64,000 nt of DNA from contig NC_083868.1 in NCBI RefSeq assembly GCF_032452875.1, positions 34,018,537 through 34,082,536 on the forward strand. The letters run 5' to 3'. Positions 10,623 to 22,006 of the stretch are shown piece after piece (positions within the stretch are counted from its first letter, which is position 1; the number at the start of each line of letters is the position of its first letter). The translations under genes and the position numbers were made by a program. The notes under the pieces are model-generated. The model saw only the letters and a program-made list of their open reading frames with translations, was not told the origin of the DNA and made no database searches. This DNA comes from Bos javanicus (lineage: Eukaryota > Chordata > Mammalia > Artiodactyla > Bovidae).

Positions 10623-13600
10623 TAGTCAGACCTTTTTTTTTTTTTTAATTTTAGTTAGAGGCTAATTACTTTACAATTTTGTAGTGGTTTTTGCCATACA
10701 TTGACGTGAATCAGCCATGGGTGTACATGTGTTCCCCATCCTGAACCCCCTTCCACCTCCCTCCCATCCCATCCCTCTGGGTCATCCCAGTGCACCAGCC
10801 CTGAGCACCCTGTCTCATGCATCAAACCTGGACTGACAATCTGTTTCACATATGATAATATACATATTTCAATGTATTCTCTCAGATCTTCCCACTCTTA
10901 CCTTCTCCCACAGAGTCCAAAGGACTGTTTTATACATCTGTGTCTCTTTTGCTGTCTCAATATAGGGTTATCATTACTATCTTTCTAAATTCCATATATA
11001 TGCATTAGAATACTGTATTGGTGTTTTTCTTTCTGACTTACTTCACTCTGTATTATAGGCTCCAGTTTCATCCACCTCATTAGAACTGATTCAAATGTGT
11101 TCTTTTTAACAGCTGAGAAATATTCCATTGTGTATATGTACCACAGTTTTCTTATCCATTCATCTGCTGATGGACATCTAAGTTGCTTCCATGTCCTGGC
11201 TATTATAAACAGTGCTGCAATGAACATCGGGGTACACGTGTCTCTTTCAATTCTGGTTTCCTCAGTTTATGTGCCCAGAAGTGGGACTGCTGGGTCATAT
11301 GGAAGTTCTATTTCCAGTTTTTTAAGGAATCTCCACTTTTCTCCATAGTGCCTATACTACTTTGCATTCCAACCAACAGTTTAAGAGGGTTCCCTTTTCT
11401 CCTCACCCTCTCCAGCATTTGTTGTTTGTACATTTTTGGATAGTAGCCATTCTGACTGGGGTGAAATGGTACCTCATTGTGGTTTTGATTTGCATTTCTC
11501 TGATAATGAGTGATGTTGAGCATCTTTTCATGTGTTTGTAAGCCATCTGTATGTTTTTTTTTTTTTTTTTGAGAATTGTCTGTTTAGTTCTTGTGGCCCA
11601 CTTTTTGATTGGGTTGTTTATTTTTGTGGAATTGAGCTGCAGGAGTTGCTTGTATATTTTTCAGATTAAATTCAGTTGTTTCATTTGTTATTATTTTCTC
11701 CCATTGTGAAGGCTGTCTTTTCACTTTGCTTAGAGTTTCCTTCGTTATGCAAAAGCTTTTAAGTTTAATTAGGTCCCATTTGTTTATTTTTGTTTTTATT
11801 CCCATTACTCTGGGAGGTGGGTCATAGAGGAGCCTGCTTTGATTTATGTCAGAGAGTGTTTTGCCTATGTCTAGGAGTTTTAGTTTCTGGTCTTACATTT
11901 AGATCTTTAATCCATTTTGAGTTTATTTTTGTGTTTGGTGTTATAAAGTGTTCTTGTTTCATTCTTTTACAAGTGGCTGACCAGTTTTCCCAGCACCACT
12001 TGTTAAAGAGATTGTCTTTTCTCCATTGTATATTCTTGCCTCCTTTGTCAAAGATAAGGTGTCCATAGGTGCGTGGATTTATCTCTGGGCTTTCTATTTT
12101 GTTCCATTGATCTGTATTCTGTCTTTGTGCCAGTACCATACTGTCTGGATGACTGCAGACTGCAGCTTGTAGTATAGCCTGAAGTCAGGCAGGTTGGTTC
12201 CCTGAGTCCATTCTTCTTTCTCAAGATTGCTTTGGCTATTCACCGTTTTTTGTACTTCCATACAAATTGTGAAATTATTTGTTCTAGTTCTGTGAAAAAT
12301 ACCGTTGGTAGCTTAATTGGAATTGCATCGAATCTATAGATTGCTTTGGGTAGTATACTCATTTTCACTATAATGTTTCTTTTGATCCATTAACATAGTA
12401 TATTTCTCCCGTCTATTTGTTTCCTCTTTGATTTCTTTCATCAGAGTTTTATAGTTTTCTATATATATAGGTCTTTTGTTTCTTTAGGTAGATTTATTCC
12501 TATGTATTTTATTCTTTTCTTTGCAATAGTGAGTGAAATTGTTTCCTTAATTTGTCTTTCTGTTTTCTCATTGTTATTATACGGGAATGCAAGGGATTTC
12601 TGTGTGTTAATTTTATATCCTGCAACTTTACTATATTCATTGATTAGCTCAAGTAATTTTCTGATGGAGTCTTTGAGGTTTTCTATGTAGAGGATCATGT
12701 CATCTGCAAACAGGGAGAGTTTTACTTCTTCTTTTTCAATTTGGATTCCTTTTACTTCTTTTTCTGCTCTGATTGCTATGGCCAAAACTTCCAAAACTAT
12801 GTTGAATAGTAGTGGTGAGAGTGGGCACCCTTGTCTTATTCCTGACTTTAGGGGAAATGCTTTCAATTTTTCACCATTGAGGATATTGTTTTCTGTGAGT
12901 TTGTCATATATAGCTTTTATTATGTTGAGGTAAGTTCCTTCTATTCCTGCTTTCTGGTGTTCTTTTTTTTTGTTTTTGTTTTTGTTTTTTAATCATAAAT
13001 GATGCTGAATTTTGTCAAAGGCTTTCTCTGCATCTATTGAGATAATCATATGGTTTATCTTCCAATTTGTTAATGTGGTGTATTACATTGATTTGCAGAT
13101 ATTAAAGAATCCTTGCATCCCTGGGATAAAGCCCACTGGGTCATGATGTATGATCTTTTTATATGTTTTTGGATTCCATTTTCTAGAATTTTGTTAAGGA
13201 CTTTAGCATCTATGTTCATCAGTAATATTGGCCTGTAGTTTTCTTTTTTTGTGGGATCTTTGTCAGGTTTTGGTATTAGGGTGATGGTGGCCTTATAGAA
13301 TGAGTTTGGAAGTTTACCTTTTCTGCAATTTTCTGGGAAAGTTTGAGTAGGATAGGTGTTAGCTCTTCTCTAAATTTTTGGTAGTTTTCAGCTGTGAAGC
13401 CGTCTGATCCTGGGCTTTTGTTTGCTGGAAGATTTCTGATTACAGTTTCAATTTCTGTGCTTGTGATGGGTCTGTTAAGATTTTCTATTTCTTCCAGGTT
13501 CAGTTTTGGAAAGTTATACTTTTCTAAGAATTTGTCCATTTCTTCCAAGTTGTCCATTTTATTGGCATATAGTTGCTGATAGTAGTCTCTTATGATCCTT

Positions 13601-14397
13601 TGAATTTCTGTGTTGTCTATTGTGATTTCTCCATTTTCATTTCTAATTTTGTTGATTTGATTCTTCTCCCTTTGTTTCTTGATGAGTCTGGCTAATACTT
13701 TGTCAATTTTATTTATCTTCTCAAAGGACCAGCTTTTAGCTTTGTTGATTTTTGCTATGGTCTCTTTTGTTTCTTTTGCATTTATTTCTGCCCTAATTTT
13801 TAAGATTTCTTTTCTTTAACTAACCTTGTGGTTCTTCATTTCTTTCTTTTCTAGTTGCTTTAAATGTAGAGTTAGGTTATTTACTTGACTTTTTTCTTGT
13901 TTCCTGAAGTAAGCCTGTATTGTTATGAACCTTCCCTTAGCACTGCTTTTATAGTGTCCCATAGGTTTTGGGTTGTTGTGTTTTCATTTTCATTCACTTC
14001 TATGCATATTTTTATTTCTTTTTTTTATTTCTTCTGTGATTTGCTGGTTATTCAGAAGCGAAGTGTGTTGTTTAGCCTGCATATGTTGGAATTTTTAGTT
14101 TTTATCCTGTAATTGACATCTATTTTTACTGTATTGTGATCAGAGAAGATGCTTGGAATGATTTCAATTTTTTTGAATTTACCAAGGCTAGATTTATGGC
14201 TCAGGATGTGATCTATCTTGGAGAAGGTTCCATGTGCATATCAGAAAAAGGTGAAATTCATTGTTTTGGGGTGAAATGTCCTACAGATATCAATTAGGTC
14301 TAACTGGTCAATTGTATCATTTAAAGTTTGTATTTCCTTGTTAATTTTCTGTTTAGTTGATCTATCCATAGGTGTGAGTGGCATATTAATCTCTCCC

Positions 14398-14676
14398 ACT
14401 GCTGCTGCTGTGGCTAAGTCACGTCAGTCGTGTTCGACTCTGTGCGACCCCATAGACGGCAGCCCAACAGACTCCTCTGTCCCTGGGATTCTCCAGGCAA
14501 GAATACTGGAGTGGGTTGCCAATTCCTGCTCCAATGCATGAAAGTGAAAATGAAGTCGCTCAGTCCTGTCCGACTCTTAGCGACCCCATGGACTTCAGCC
14601 TACCAGGCTCCTCTGTCCATGGGATTCTCCAAGCAAGAGCACTGGAGTGGGGTGCCATTGCCTTCTCCAATTATTG
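14398..14676 (-). mobile_element. Bov-A2 SINE in L1 ORF2
   Basis: Dimeric Bov-A on the minus strand, with the CAG tail seen as CTGCTGCTG at the left. It interrupts the L1 endonuclease region. On the right the L1 text resumes at ATTATTGTGTTATTGC. Confidence 0.93.
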
Positions 14677-14744
14677 TGTTATTGCTAATTTCCTCTTTCA
14701 TACTTGTTAACATTTGCCTTACATATTGCAGTGCAGCTATGTTG

Positions 14745-15018
14745 CTGCTGGTGCTGCTAAGTCATTTCAGTCGTGTCCGACTCTGTGCGACCCCATAGAC
14801 GGCAGCCCACCAGGCTCCCCGTCCCTGGGATTCTCCAGGCAAGAACACTGGAGTGGGTTGCCATTTCCTTCTCCAATGCATGAAAGTGAAAAGTGAAAGT
14901 GAAGTCACCCAGTCATGTCCGACTCTCAGGGACCCCATGGACTGCAGCCCACCAAGCTCCTCAATCCATGGGATTTTTCAGGCAGGAGTACTGGAATGGG
15001 GTGCCATTGCCTTCTCCG
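14745..15018 (-). mobile_element. Bov-A2 SINE in L1 ORF2
   Basis: A second antisense dimer, 70 bases from the first. It has a perfect 12-bp target duplication GCAGCTATGTTG at 14733-14744 and 15019-15030. Confidence 0.95.
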
Positions 15019-15356
15019 GCAGCTATGTTGGGTGCATATATATTTATAATTGTTACATCTTCTTGGATTGATCCTTTGGTCATTATGTAGTGTCCTTCTT
15101 TGTCTCTTTTCACAGCCTTTATTTTAAAGTCTAATTTATCTGATATGAGTATCGCTACTCCTGCTTTCTTTTGGTCTCTATTTGTGTGAAGTATCTTTTT
15201 CCAGCCCTTCACTTTTAGTCTGTATGTGTCCCTTGTTTTGAGGTGGGTCTTTTGTAGACAGCATATATAGGGGTCTTGTTTTTGTATCCATTCAGCCAGT
15301 CTTTGTCTTTTGGTTGGGGCATTCAATCCATTTAAATTTAAGGTAGTTATTGATAA

Positions 15357-16346
15357 GACTCAGCAGTGGCCACAGGACTGGAAAAGATCAGTTTTCATAC
15401 TGATCCCAAAGAAAGGCAGTGCCAAAGAATGCTCAAACTACCGCACAATTGCACTCATCTCACATGCTAGCAAAGTAATGCTCAAAATTCTCCAAGCCAG
15501 GCTTCAGCAATATGTGAACTGTGAACTTCCTGATGTTCAAGCTGGTTTTAGAAAAGGCAGAGGAACCAGAGATCAAATTGCCAACATCCACTGGATCATC
15601 AAAAAAGCAAGAGAGTTCCAGAAAAACACCTATTTCTGCTTTATTGACTATGCCAAAGCCTTTGACTGTGTGAATCACAATAAACTGTGGAAAATTCTGA
15701 AAGAGATGGGAATACCAGACCACCTGACCTGCCTCTTGAGAAATCTGTATGCAGGTCAGGAAGCAACAGTTAGAACCAGAAATGGAACAACAGACTGGTT
15801 CCAAATAGGAAAAGGAGTACGTCAAGGCTGTATATTGTCACCCTGCTTATTTAACTTATATGCAGAGTACATCATGAGAGACGCAGGGCTGGAGGAAGCA
15901 CAAGCTGGAATCAAGTTTGCCAGGAGAAATATCAATAACCTCAGATATACAGAAGACACCACCCTTATGGCAGAAAGTGAAGATGAACTAAAAAGCCTCT
16001 TGATGAAAGTGAAAGAGGAGAGTGAAAAAGTTGGCTTAAAGCTCAACATTCAGAAAACGAAGATCATGGCATCTGGTCCCATCACTTCATGGCAAATAGA
16101 TGGGGAAACAGTGGAAACAGTGTCAGACTTTATTTTTTGGGCTCCAAAATCACTGCAGATGGTGACTACAGCCATGAAATTAAAAGACACTTATTCCTTG
16201 AAAGGGAAATTATGTCCAACCTAGATAGCATATTCAAAAGCAGAGACATTACTTTGCCAACAAAGGTCCGTCTAGTCAAGGCTATGGTTTTTCCTGTGGT
16301 TATGTATGGATATGAGAGTTGGACTGTGAAGAAGGCTGAATGCTGA
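15357..16346 (+). pseudogene. BovB reverse transcriptase fragment, longest open RT frame in the window
   Basis: An open frame covers about 290 residues of BovB RT. It starts at the TQQWPQDWKRS block, then passes PKKG-AKECSNYRTIAL, DVQAGFRKGRGTRDQ, the palm aspartate block FCFIDYAKAFDCVNH (RT motif A), and RQGCILSPCLFNLYAE (motif B). Motif C at 15946-15957 reads YTED instead of YADD, so the Ala and the first catalytic Asp are both changed. At about 16125-16140 a T-run one base shorter than in sister copies shifts the frame; the C-terminal domain continues in a second frame to about 16346. It lacks the endonuclease and any native start. The ATG at 15310 belongs to L1 sequence and is accidental. 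Confidence 0.92.
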
Positions 16347-16726
16347 AGAACTGATGCTTTTGAACTGTGGTGTTGAAGAAGACTCTTGAGAGTCCCTTGA
16401 ACTGCCAGGATATCCAACCAGTCCAACCTAAACGAGATCAGTCCTGGGTGTTCATTGGAAGGACTAATGTTGAAGCTGAATCTCCAACACTTTGGCCACC
16501 TCATGCGAAGAGTTGACTCATTGGAAAAGACTCTGATGCTGGGAGGGATTGGGGGCAGGAGGACAAGGGAATGACAGAGGATGAGATGGCTGGATGGCAT
16601 CACTGACTCGATGGACATGAGTCTGAGTGAACTCCAGGAGTTGGTGATGGACAGGGAGGCCTGGAGTGCTGCGATTCATGGGGTCGCAAAGAGTCAGACA
16701 TGACTGAGCGACTGAACTGAACTGAT
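15357..16726 (+). mobile_element. BovB LINE inserted in L1 ORF2 start
   Basis: A 5'-truncated BovB starting inside the reverse transcriptase and ending with the ACTGAACTGAACTGA tail. L1 text breaks at TTATTGATA on the left and resumes at ATGGTCCCATTGCC on the right. The insertion is opposite in orientation to the L1. Confidence 0.95.
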
Positions 16727-16749
16727 GGTCCCATTGCCATTTACTTTGT

Positions 16750-17700
16750 TGTTTGGGTTCAAGTTTATACACCCTTTCTGTGTTTCCTGTGTAGAGAAGA
16801 TCCTTTGGCATTTGTTGAAGAGCTGGTTTTGTGGTGTTGAATTCTCTCAGCTTTTGCTTGTCTGTAAAGATTTTGATTTTGATATTTAAATGAGATCCTT
16901 GCTGGGTACCAGTAATCTGGGTGGTAGGATTTTCTCTTTCATCCCTTTAAGGATGTCCTGCCATTCCCTCTGGCCTGAAGAGTTTCTATTGAAAGATCAG
17001 CTGTTATCCTTATGAGAATCCCCTTGTGTGTTATTTATTGTTTTTCCCTTGATACTTTTAATATTTGTTCTTTGTGTTTGATTTTGTTAATCTGATTGAT
17101 ATGTGTCTTAGGGTGTTTTGCTTTGGGTTTATCCTGTTTGGGACTCTCTCTGTTTCTTGGACTTGGATGACTGTTTCCTTCCTCATTTTTGGGAAGTTTT
17201 CAATTATTATCTCCTCAAGTATTTTCTCATGGCCTTTCTTTTTGTCTTCTTCTTCTTGGACTCCTATGATTCTAATGTTGGGGTGTTTAACATTGTCCCA
17301 GAGGTCCCTGAAGTTGTCCTCATTTCTTTTAATTATTTTTATTTTTTTTTCCTCTCTGGTTCATTTATTTCTATCATTCTATATTCTACCTCACTTATCC
17401 TATCTTCTGCCAACATTATTCTACTGTTGGTTCCCTCCAGAGTGCTTTTGATATCATTTATTGCATTATTCATTATTGATTAACTCATTTTTATTTCTTC
17501 TAGATCCTTTTTAAACATTTCTTGCATCTTTTCAATCCTTGTCTCCAGGCTATTTATCTGTAACTCCATTTTTTCTTTTTTTTTTTTTCAAGATTCTGCA
17601 TCATTCTTACTATCATTATTCTGAATTCTTTTTAAGGTAGACTCCCTATCTCCTCCTCTTTTGCTTGGTTTGGTGGGCATTTATCATGTTCCTTTACCTG
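16750..17700 (-). pseudogene. L1 ORF1 (RNA-binding p40-type protein), broken
   Basis: Minus-strand text contains the ORF1 RNA-binding core (EDNFRDLWDNVKHPNIRIIG around 17265-17320) preceded by a lysine- and glutamate-rich coiled-coil region. An in-frame stop occurs near 17485 (KMS-stop), and A-run slippage near 17571-17590 further disrupts it. In active L1s this protein coats the L1 RNA and acts as a nucleic-acid chaperone. Here it is dead. Confidence 0.8.
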
Positions 17701-18943
17701 CTGAGTATTTCTCTGCCTTTTCATCTTGTTTAGATTGCTATATTTGGGTTGCCTTTCTGTATTCTGGCAGTTTGTGGTTCTTCTTTATTGTGAAAGTTCC
17801 TCCCTGTGGGTGGGGTTGGATGAGTGGCTTGTCAAGGTTTCCTGGTTAGGGAAGCTTGTGTTGGTATTCTGGTGGGTGGAGGTAGATTTCTTCTCTCTAA
17901 AGTGCAATGAAGTGTCCAGTAGTGAGTTTTGAGTTGTCTATGGGTTTGGTGTGACTTTGTGCAGCCTGTACATTGAAGCTTAGGGCTATGTTCCTGTGTT
18001 GCTGGAGAATTTGCGTGGTATGTCTTGCTCTGGAACTTGTTGGTCCTTGGGTGGTGCTTGGTTTCAGTGTAGGTATGGAGACTTTTGGATGATCTCTTAC
18101 TGATTAATGTTCCCTGGAGTCAGGAGTTCTCTGGTGTTCTCAGGTTTAGGGCTTAAGCCTCCTGCCTCTGGTTTTCAGTCTTATTCTTATAATAGCCTCA
18201 AGACTTCTCCATCCATACAGCACTGATGATAAAACATCTAGGTTAATGGTGCAATGATTCTCCACAGTGAGGGACACCCAGAGAGGTTCACAGAGTTACA
18301 TGGAGAAGAGAAGAGGGAGGAAGGAGATAGAGGTGACCAGGAGGAGAAAAGGGGGGATCAAAAGGAGAGAGACAGATCTAGACAGTAATCAGTTCCCTAA
18401 GTGTTCTCCACAGCCTGGACACACAGAGATTCACAGAACTGGATAGAGAAGAGAAGAGGGAGGGAGGAGATAGAGGTGACCTGGGGGAGAAAAAGGAGAG
18501 TCAAAAGGGGAGATAGTAATCAAGTCAGTAATCACACTCCTAAATAAAAATGGGTACTGAAGATTGGATTCTTAAAGGTACAAAATTGATAACAAATACC
18601 AAAAAGTAAAGATTAAAAATCTAGAGTAGAGGTTAGACTCTCAAAAAACAACATTTTAAAAAAAATCACAAAAATTATAAAAAATATATTTGAAGTTTGC
18701 TTTAAAAATAGGGTCTTTTTTGTTGCAAGGTAATAGTAGGTTATAAAAATGAAAATTAAAGGAGTAATAGAGGACTTAAAATTAAAAAAAAAAAAAAACA
18801 TGTTTTTCTTTAAAAGTGATAATAGTAAAAATATATCTAGGAATTACTCTGGAACTGTTGTGGGCAGTATGGGGTCAGTTCAGTTTCAGATAGTTCCTTG
18901 TTCCAGCTTATATTTTTCAAGATCTATAGGCCCCTTCCAGTGT

Positions 18944-19222
18944 GCTGCTGCTACTGCTGCTAAGTCGCTTCAGTCATGTGCGACTCTGTCTAACCCCACA
19001 GACAGCAGCCCACCAGGCTCCCCCATCCCTGGGATTCTCCAGGCAAGAACACTGGAGTGGGTTGCCATTTCCTTCTCCAATGCATGGAAGTGAAAAGTGA
19101 AAGTGAAATTGTTCAGTCATGTCCGTCCTAGCGACCCCATGGACTGCAGCCCACCACACCCCTCCATCCATGGGATTTTCCAGGCAAGAGTACTGGAGTG
19201 GGTTGCCATTGCCTTCTCTGCA
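18944..19222 (-). mobile_element. Bov-A2 SINE in L1 5' UTR
   Basis: Antisense dimer with CTG-rich left end. Perfect 10-bp target duplication CTTCCAGTGT at 18934-18943 and 19223-19232. Confidence 0.95.
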
Positions 19223-20711
19223 CTTCCAGTGTAGTTGGTGCTAACTACAGGGTTTTAATCTGTTGCACCTGTCACTTCCAAAGTGTTTCCCTCTGTTTAT
19301 TTTGGCTTCTTCTGTTTGCAGGTCTCTTCAGTGTCTAATTTCTGCCCTGACACATGGGGGTGAAGGTGATCACTTATTTAGGTTCACTTGTTTAGTCGTG
19401 CTGTGGGGAGGGAGGAACACTGCAAACAAATATCACTGGCATGTGAGGGGAGTGCTTGCAGTGTCTCAGCAACACTGGGTTTGCCCCCGCTCATGGCATG
19501 TGTGCTTTCCCAGTCTACACTGCTCAGTCTCCAGGTTGCTCTGCGTGTGAACTGTCTAAAATGGGCCCTGGGTTGCATGCACTTCCCAGGTCTAAGCAGT
19601 TCAGGTTCAGGTTCTTGGATACTCCCCAAAGGTGCAGACTCGGTTGGGCCTGTGTTTTGTGCCCTTCCCAGGTCCGAGCAGCTCAGGCGACCAGGTGCTT
19701 GGCAAGCACACTCTCCAGAGGTGGCAGGTGCGTCTTATCACCTCCCTGGTCCCAGCTGCTAGGTTTCCTGGGTGGCCGCGGTTGCGTCTTCTCTGGTGTG
19801 GCCAGTGTCTCTTCTGGGGAGCTGATCTCTGGCTGCAACCCTCCCGGTGGATGTCAACCATCCAGAATCCCAGGAAGTCTTGGTTAGCAACCAGAAGCCT
19901 GTCTGCAGTTTGGTAGGGAATGCCACCTCTGGGGCCGAGTTTGCCGCTTTCTGGCTCTGGCTGCAGCCTGCCTGCTTCCCTGCCTCCGCCGGAGGATAAG
20001 GATGGGCCAATTCACAGCCGGCTAGCTCTCCTCTGGTATTGCTCAGTCCTTTGTTCTGTGAGCTGCCAGCAGTGCCTTAGGTTAGGGCTTTTGTTTGTTT
20101 TGTTAGAGCTTTTTGCGGGATAGTTCTCTCTTTCTCTCTTCTCTTTCCTCTCTCTCCCTCTCTGGCTATCCCACAGTTTGGGTTGCTATCTCACGTTAGC
20201 TCCCTCAGATTGCCGTCAGGGCATTCAGGCCCGGTCCTTACCCTAAGCAATGCGGCCCGCTCCTCCCTGTTCAGCCCCCTCCTCCCTGTTCAGCCCCCGC
20301 TTACTGGTGGCCTATGCGAGTTTCTGGGCTACTTCTCTGCTGGGAGTTGCTGTTAGGCATGTTATCTGAGGGTTTTATTTATTTATTTATTTAGTTATAC
20401 ATTTTTCCCTCCCAGTTATGTTGCCCTCTGAGATTCCAAAACTCCCCACAGACCCGCCAGTGAGAGGGTTTCCTGGTGCTTGGAAACTTCTCTTTAAAGA
20501 CTCCCTTCCCAAGACAGGTCTCCATCCCTAACTCTTTTGTCTCTCTTTTTATCTTTTACATTTTGTCCTACCTCCTTCCAAAGACAATGGGCTGCCTTTC
20601 TGGGTGCCTGGTGTTCTCTGCCAGTGTTTACAATTTGTTGTGGAATTTGCTCAGCGTTCAAATGTTCTTTCAATGAATTTGTCAGGGAGAAAGTGGTCTC
20701 ACCATCCTATT

Positions 20712-20728
20712 CCTCTGCCATCTTAGGA
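20712..20728 (-). promoter_or_regulatory. YY1-type site at L1 5' end
   Basis: The minus-strand core AAGATGGC lies within 30 bases of the L1 5' end, where L1 elements usually keep a YY1 site. Binding is inferred from family knowledge only. Confidence 0.55.
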
Positions 20729-20750
20729 CCACCCCTCCCATATTCAGATC

Positions 20751-21690
20751 TACCACAAGGCCACCCATCTGTTTTATCCCTTTCTCTCTCTCAGGTTCTA
20801 ATTTTACAGCTAGTTTTAGTACTATGCATAGATTTATCTTTGGAGTGTTAACTGATCACTATTTATAAGGCTAGGGCTTCCCTGATAGCTTAGTTAATGT
20901 GCAAATACTATTTTCTTAGGAATGTATTTATCTTAAAGAACACTAAAAATATAACAGATGAGATAGCAATTTTTTTAACCCAGTATTTATTCCTCCACAT
21001 TTATCCTAGTCTCTTTTGCAATAAATGTACTGAAATTAGCCAATTCTTGATATAGTACTTTTCTATGGACAAAAGAAATGCATTCACAAAACAAGACATT
21101 ACTTGATAATGAATATATATTTATGAAATATATTACATAATAAGAGATTAAGATCTACATTTTAGAAATGAAGAGTTAAGAATGATGTAAACTATAGTAC
21201 ATTAATTGTGGAATATAGAATTTGAGTATAAAGGTAGTTAGCAAGATGCACATATTGAAGTTGGAGTCCTTGTTCTTGGAGAATGCTTTATATGAGAAGT
21301 GGAGCTTAAACTGATTCTTGAAGGAAGGGTAGAATATATATACAAAAAGTAACACATAGAAGAGGAAAACAGGAATTTGAAAGCATAAGTAAAGGTATAG
21401 AGGCAGGATTGAGTATCATTTATTTCATATAGTGAGGACATCTTTTAAAAGAATAAGACATATTTTTATGTGAGTGGAGGAAATTAAATTTGATGATGGA
21501 ATGATCATGAATTATATCTTCTCATAATAATATCTGTATTCACTTTATAATTCTTAAAAACGATGGACAATAATTACAATATACAGGAAACCAATTCACC
21601 ACTGAAAAATTACAGCCATACATTGTAAGTGTCTGCCAAGTCACATTAGGACTCAGACTGACTAGGATTTTGCATTATAAACATATTTAA
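20751..21690. other. Unassigned DNA with a SINE-head scrap
   Basis: AT-rich unassigned sequence. At 20874-20898 there is a 25-base match to the tRNA-like SINE head (GGGCTTCCCTGATAGCTTAG) with no body, probably a decayed scrap. Confidence 0.45.
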
Positions 21691-21893
21691 GTGTTAGTTG
21701 CTCAATCGTGTCCAACTCTTTGTGATCCCATGGACTGTAGCCAGCCAGGTTTCTCTGTCCATGGAATTTTCCAGTAAGAATACTGGAGTGGGTTGCCATT
21801 CCCTTCTCCAGGGGATATTCTAAATACAGGAATAGAAACCTGGTCTCCTGCATTGTAGGCAGATTCTTTATCATCTGAGCCACTAATGAAGCC
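21691..21893 (-). mobile_element. Bov-tA SINE
   Basis: Antisense Bov-A unit with the head complement at the right end (GAGCCACTAATGAAGCCC, diverged). Confidence 0.9.
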
Positions 21894-21962
21894 CATTGTG
21901 CCCCATTTAGGAAATCCACGTTGTCATTGCCTTGTCCCACACCTATCCACTTTATCTGAATT

Positions 21963-22006
21963 TCTCTCTCTCTCTCTTTCTCTCTCTCTATTTTTTTTTT
22001 TTTAAT
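21963..22006. repeat. (TC)n plus T-run
   Basis: A TC-alternating tract followed by about 14 T residues. Simple repeat. Confidence 0.9.

Larger units (their letters stand above)
10985..15356 (-). pseudogene. L1 ORF2 (endonuclease-reverse transcriptase), broken
   Basis: Read on the minus strand, the pieces follow L1 ORF2 order. The endonuclease N-terminus lies at about 15326-15030 (NAPTKRQRLAEWIQ, then QKTHLK where the functional protein has the catalytic QE-type glutamate pattern). The linker and RT fingers are at 13557-13276 (ANKSPGSDGFTAE). The RT palm at 12866-12459 holds IRQGCPLSPLLFN and the catalytic FADDM box, which is intact. The C-terminus ends near 10985 (WNMEYFSAVKK-like block). 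Two Bov-A2 copies split the endonuclease, and a BovB sits within roughly the first ten codons. Frameshifts separate all blocks. The intact protein would nick DNA and copy L1 RNA by target-primed reverse transcription. Confidence 0.9.
10633..20740 (-). mobile_element. Near full-length ruminant L1 (L1-BT type) with four nested insertions
   Basis: The poly(A) tail appears as a T-run at 10633-10646. The 3' UTR follows, then ORF2, ORF1 and a long GC-richer 5' UTR ending at the typical ruminant L1 start at about 20740. Flanks show an imperfect 10-bp duplication (TAGTCAGACC at 10623-10632, TATTCAGATC at 20741-20750; 8 of 10 match). Removing three Bov-A2 copies and one BovB leaves about 7.9 kb, close to a complete element. 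Both ORFs carry many frameshifts and stops, so it is inactive. A 5' end this complete is uncommon, because most L1 insertions are 5'-truncated. Confidence 0.93.
17700..20740 (-). promoter_or_regulatory. L1 5' UTR / internal promoter region (decayed)
   Basis: Upstream of ORF1 on the minus strand lies about 2.7 kb (excluding a nested SINE) typical of the ruminant L1 5' UTR. It includes purine-rich repeats near 18300-18500 and a GC-richer, CpG-containing stretch at 19400-20340. Plus-strand open frames at 19388-19916 are by-products of this composition. The first bases on the minus strand carry AAGATGGC, the core of the YY1 site that sets L1 transcription start. CT-rich tracts lie at 20120-20165 and a (TTTA)n at 20375-20396. 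Confidence 0.7.

Noticed and set aside
14398..15018. Regularly spaced repeats suggesting an array
   Set aside because: Two Bov-A2 dimers give four similar units by chance insertion; there are no short identical repeats with unique spacers as in a CRISPR array.
19384..19916. Overlapping GC-richer open frames of 94-143 codons, resembling a host gene
   Set aside because: They lie antisense in the L1 5' UTR, overlap in several phases, and show no domain or splice pattern.
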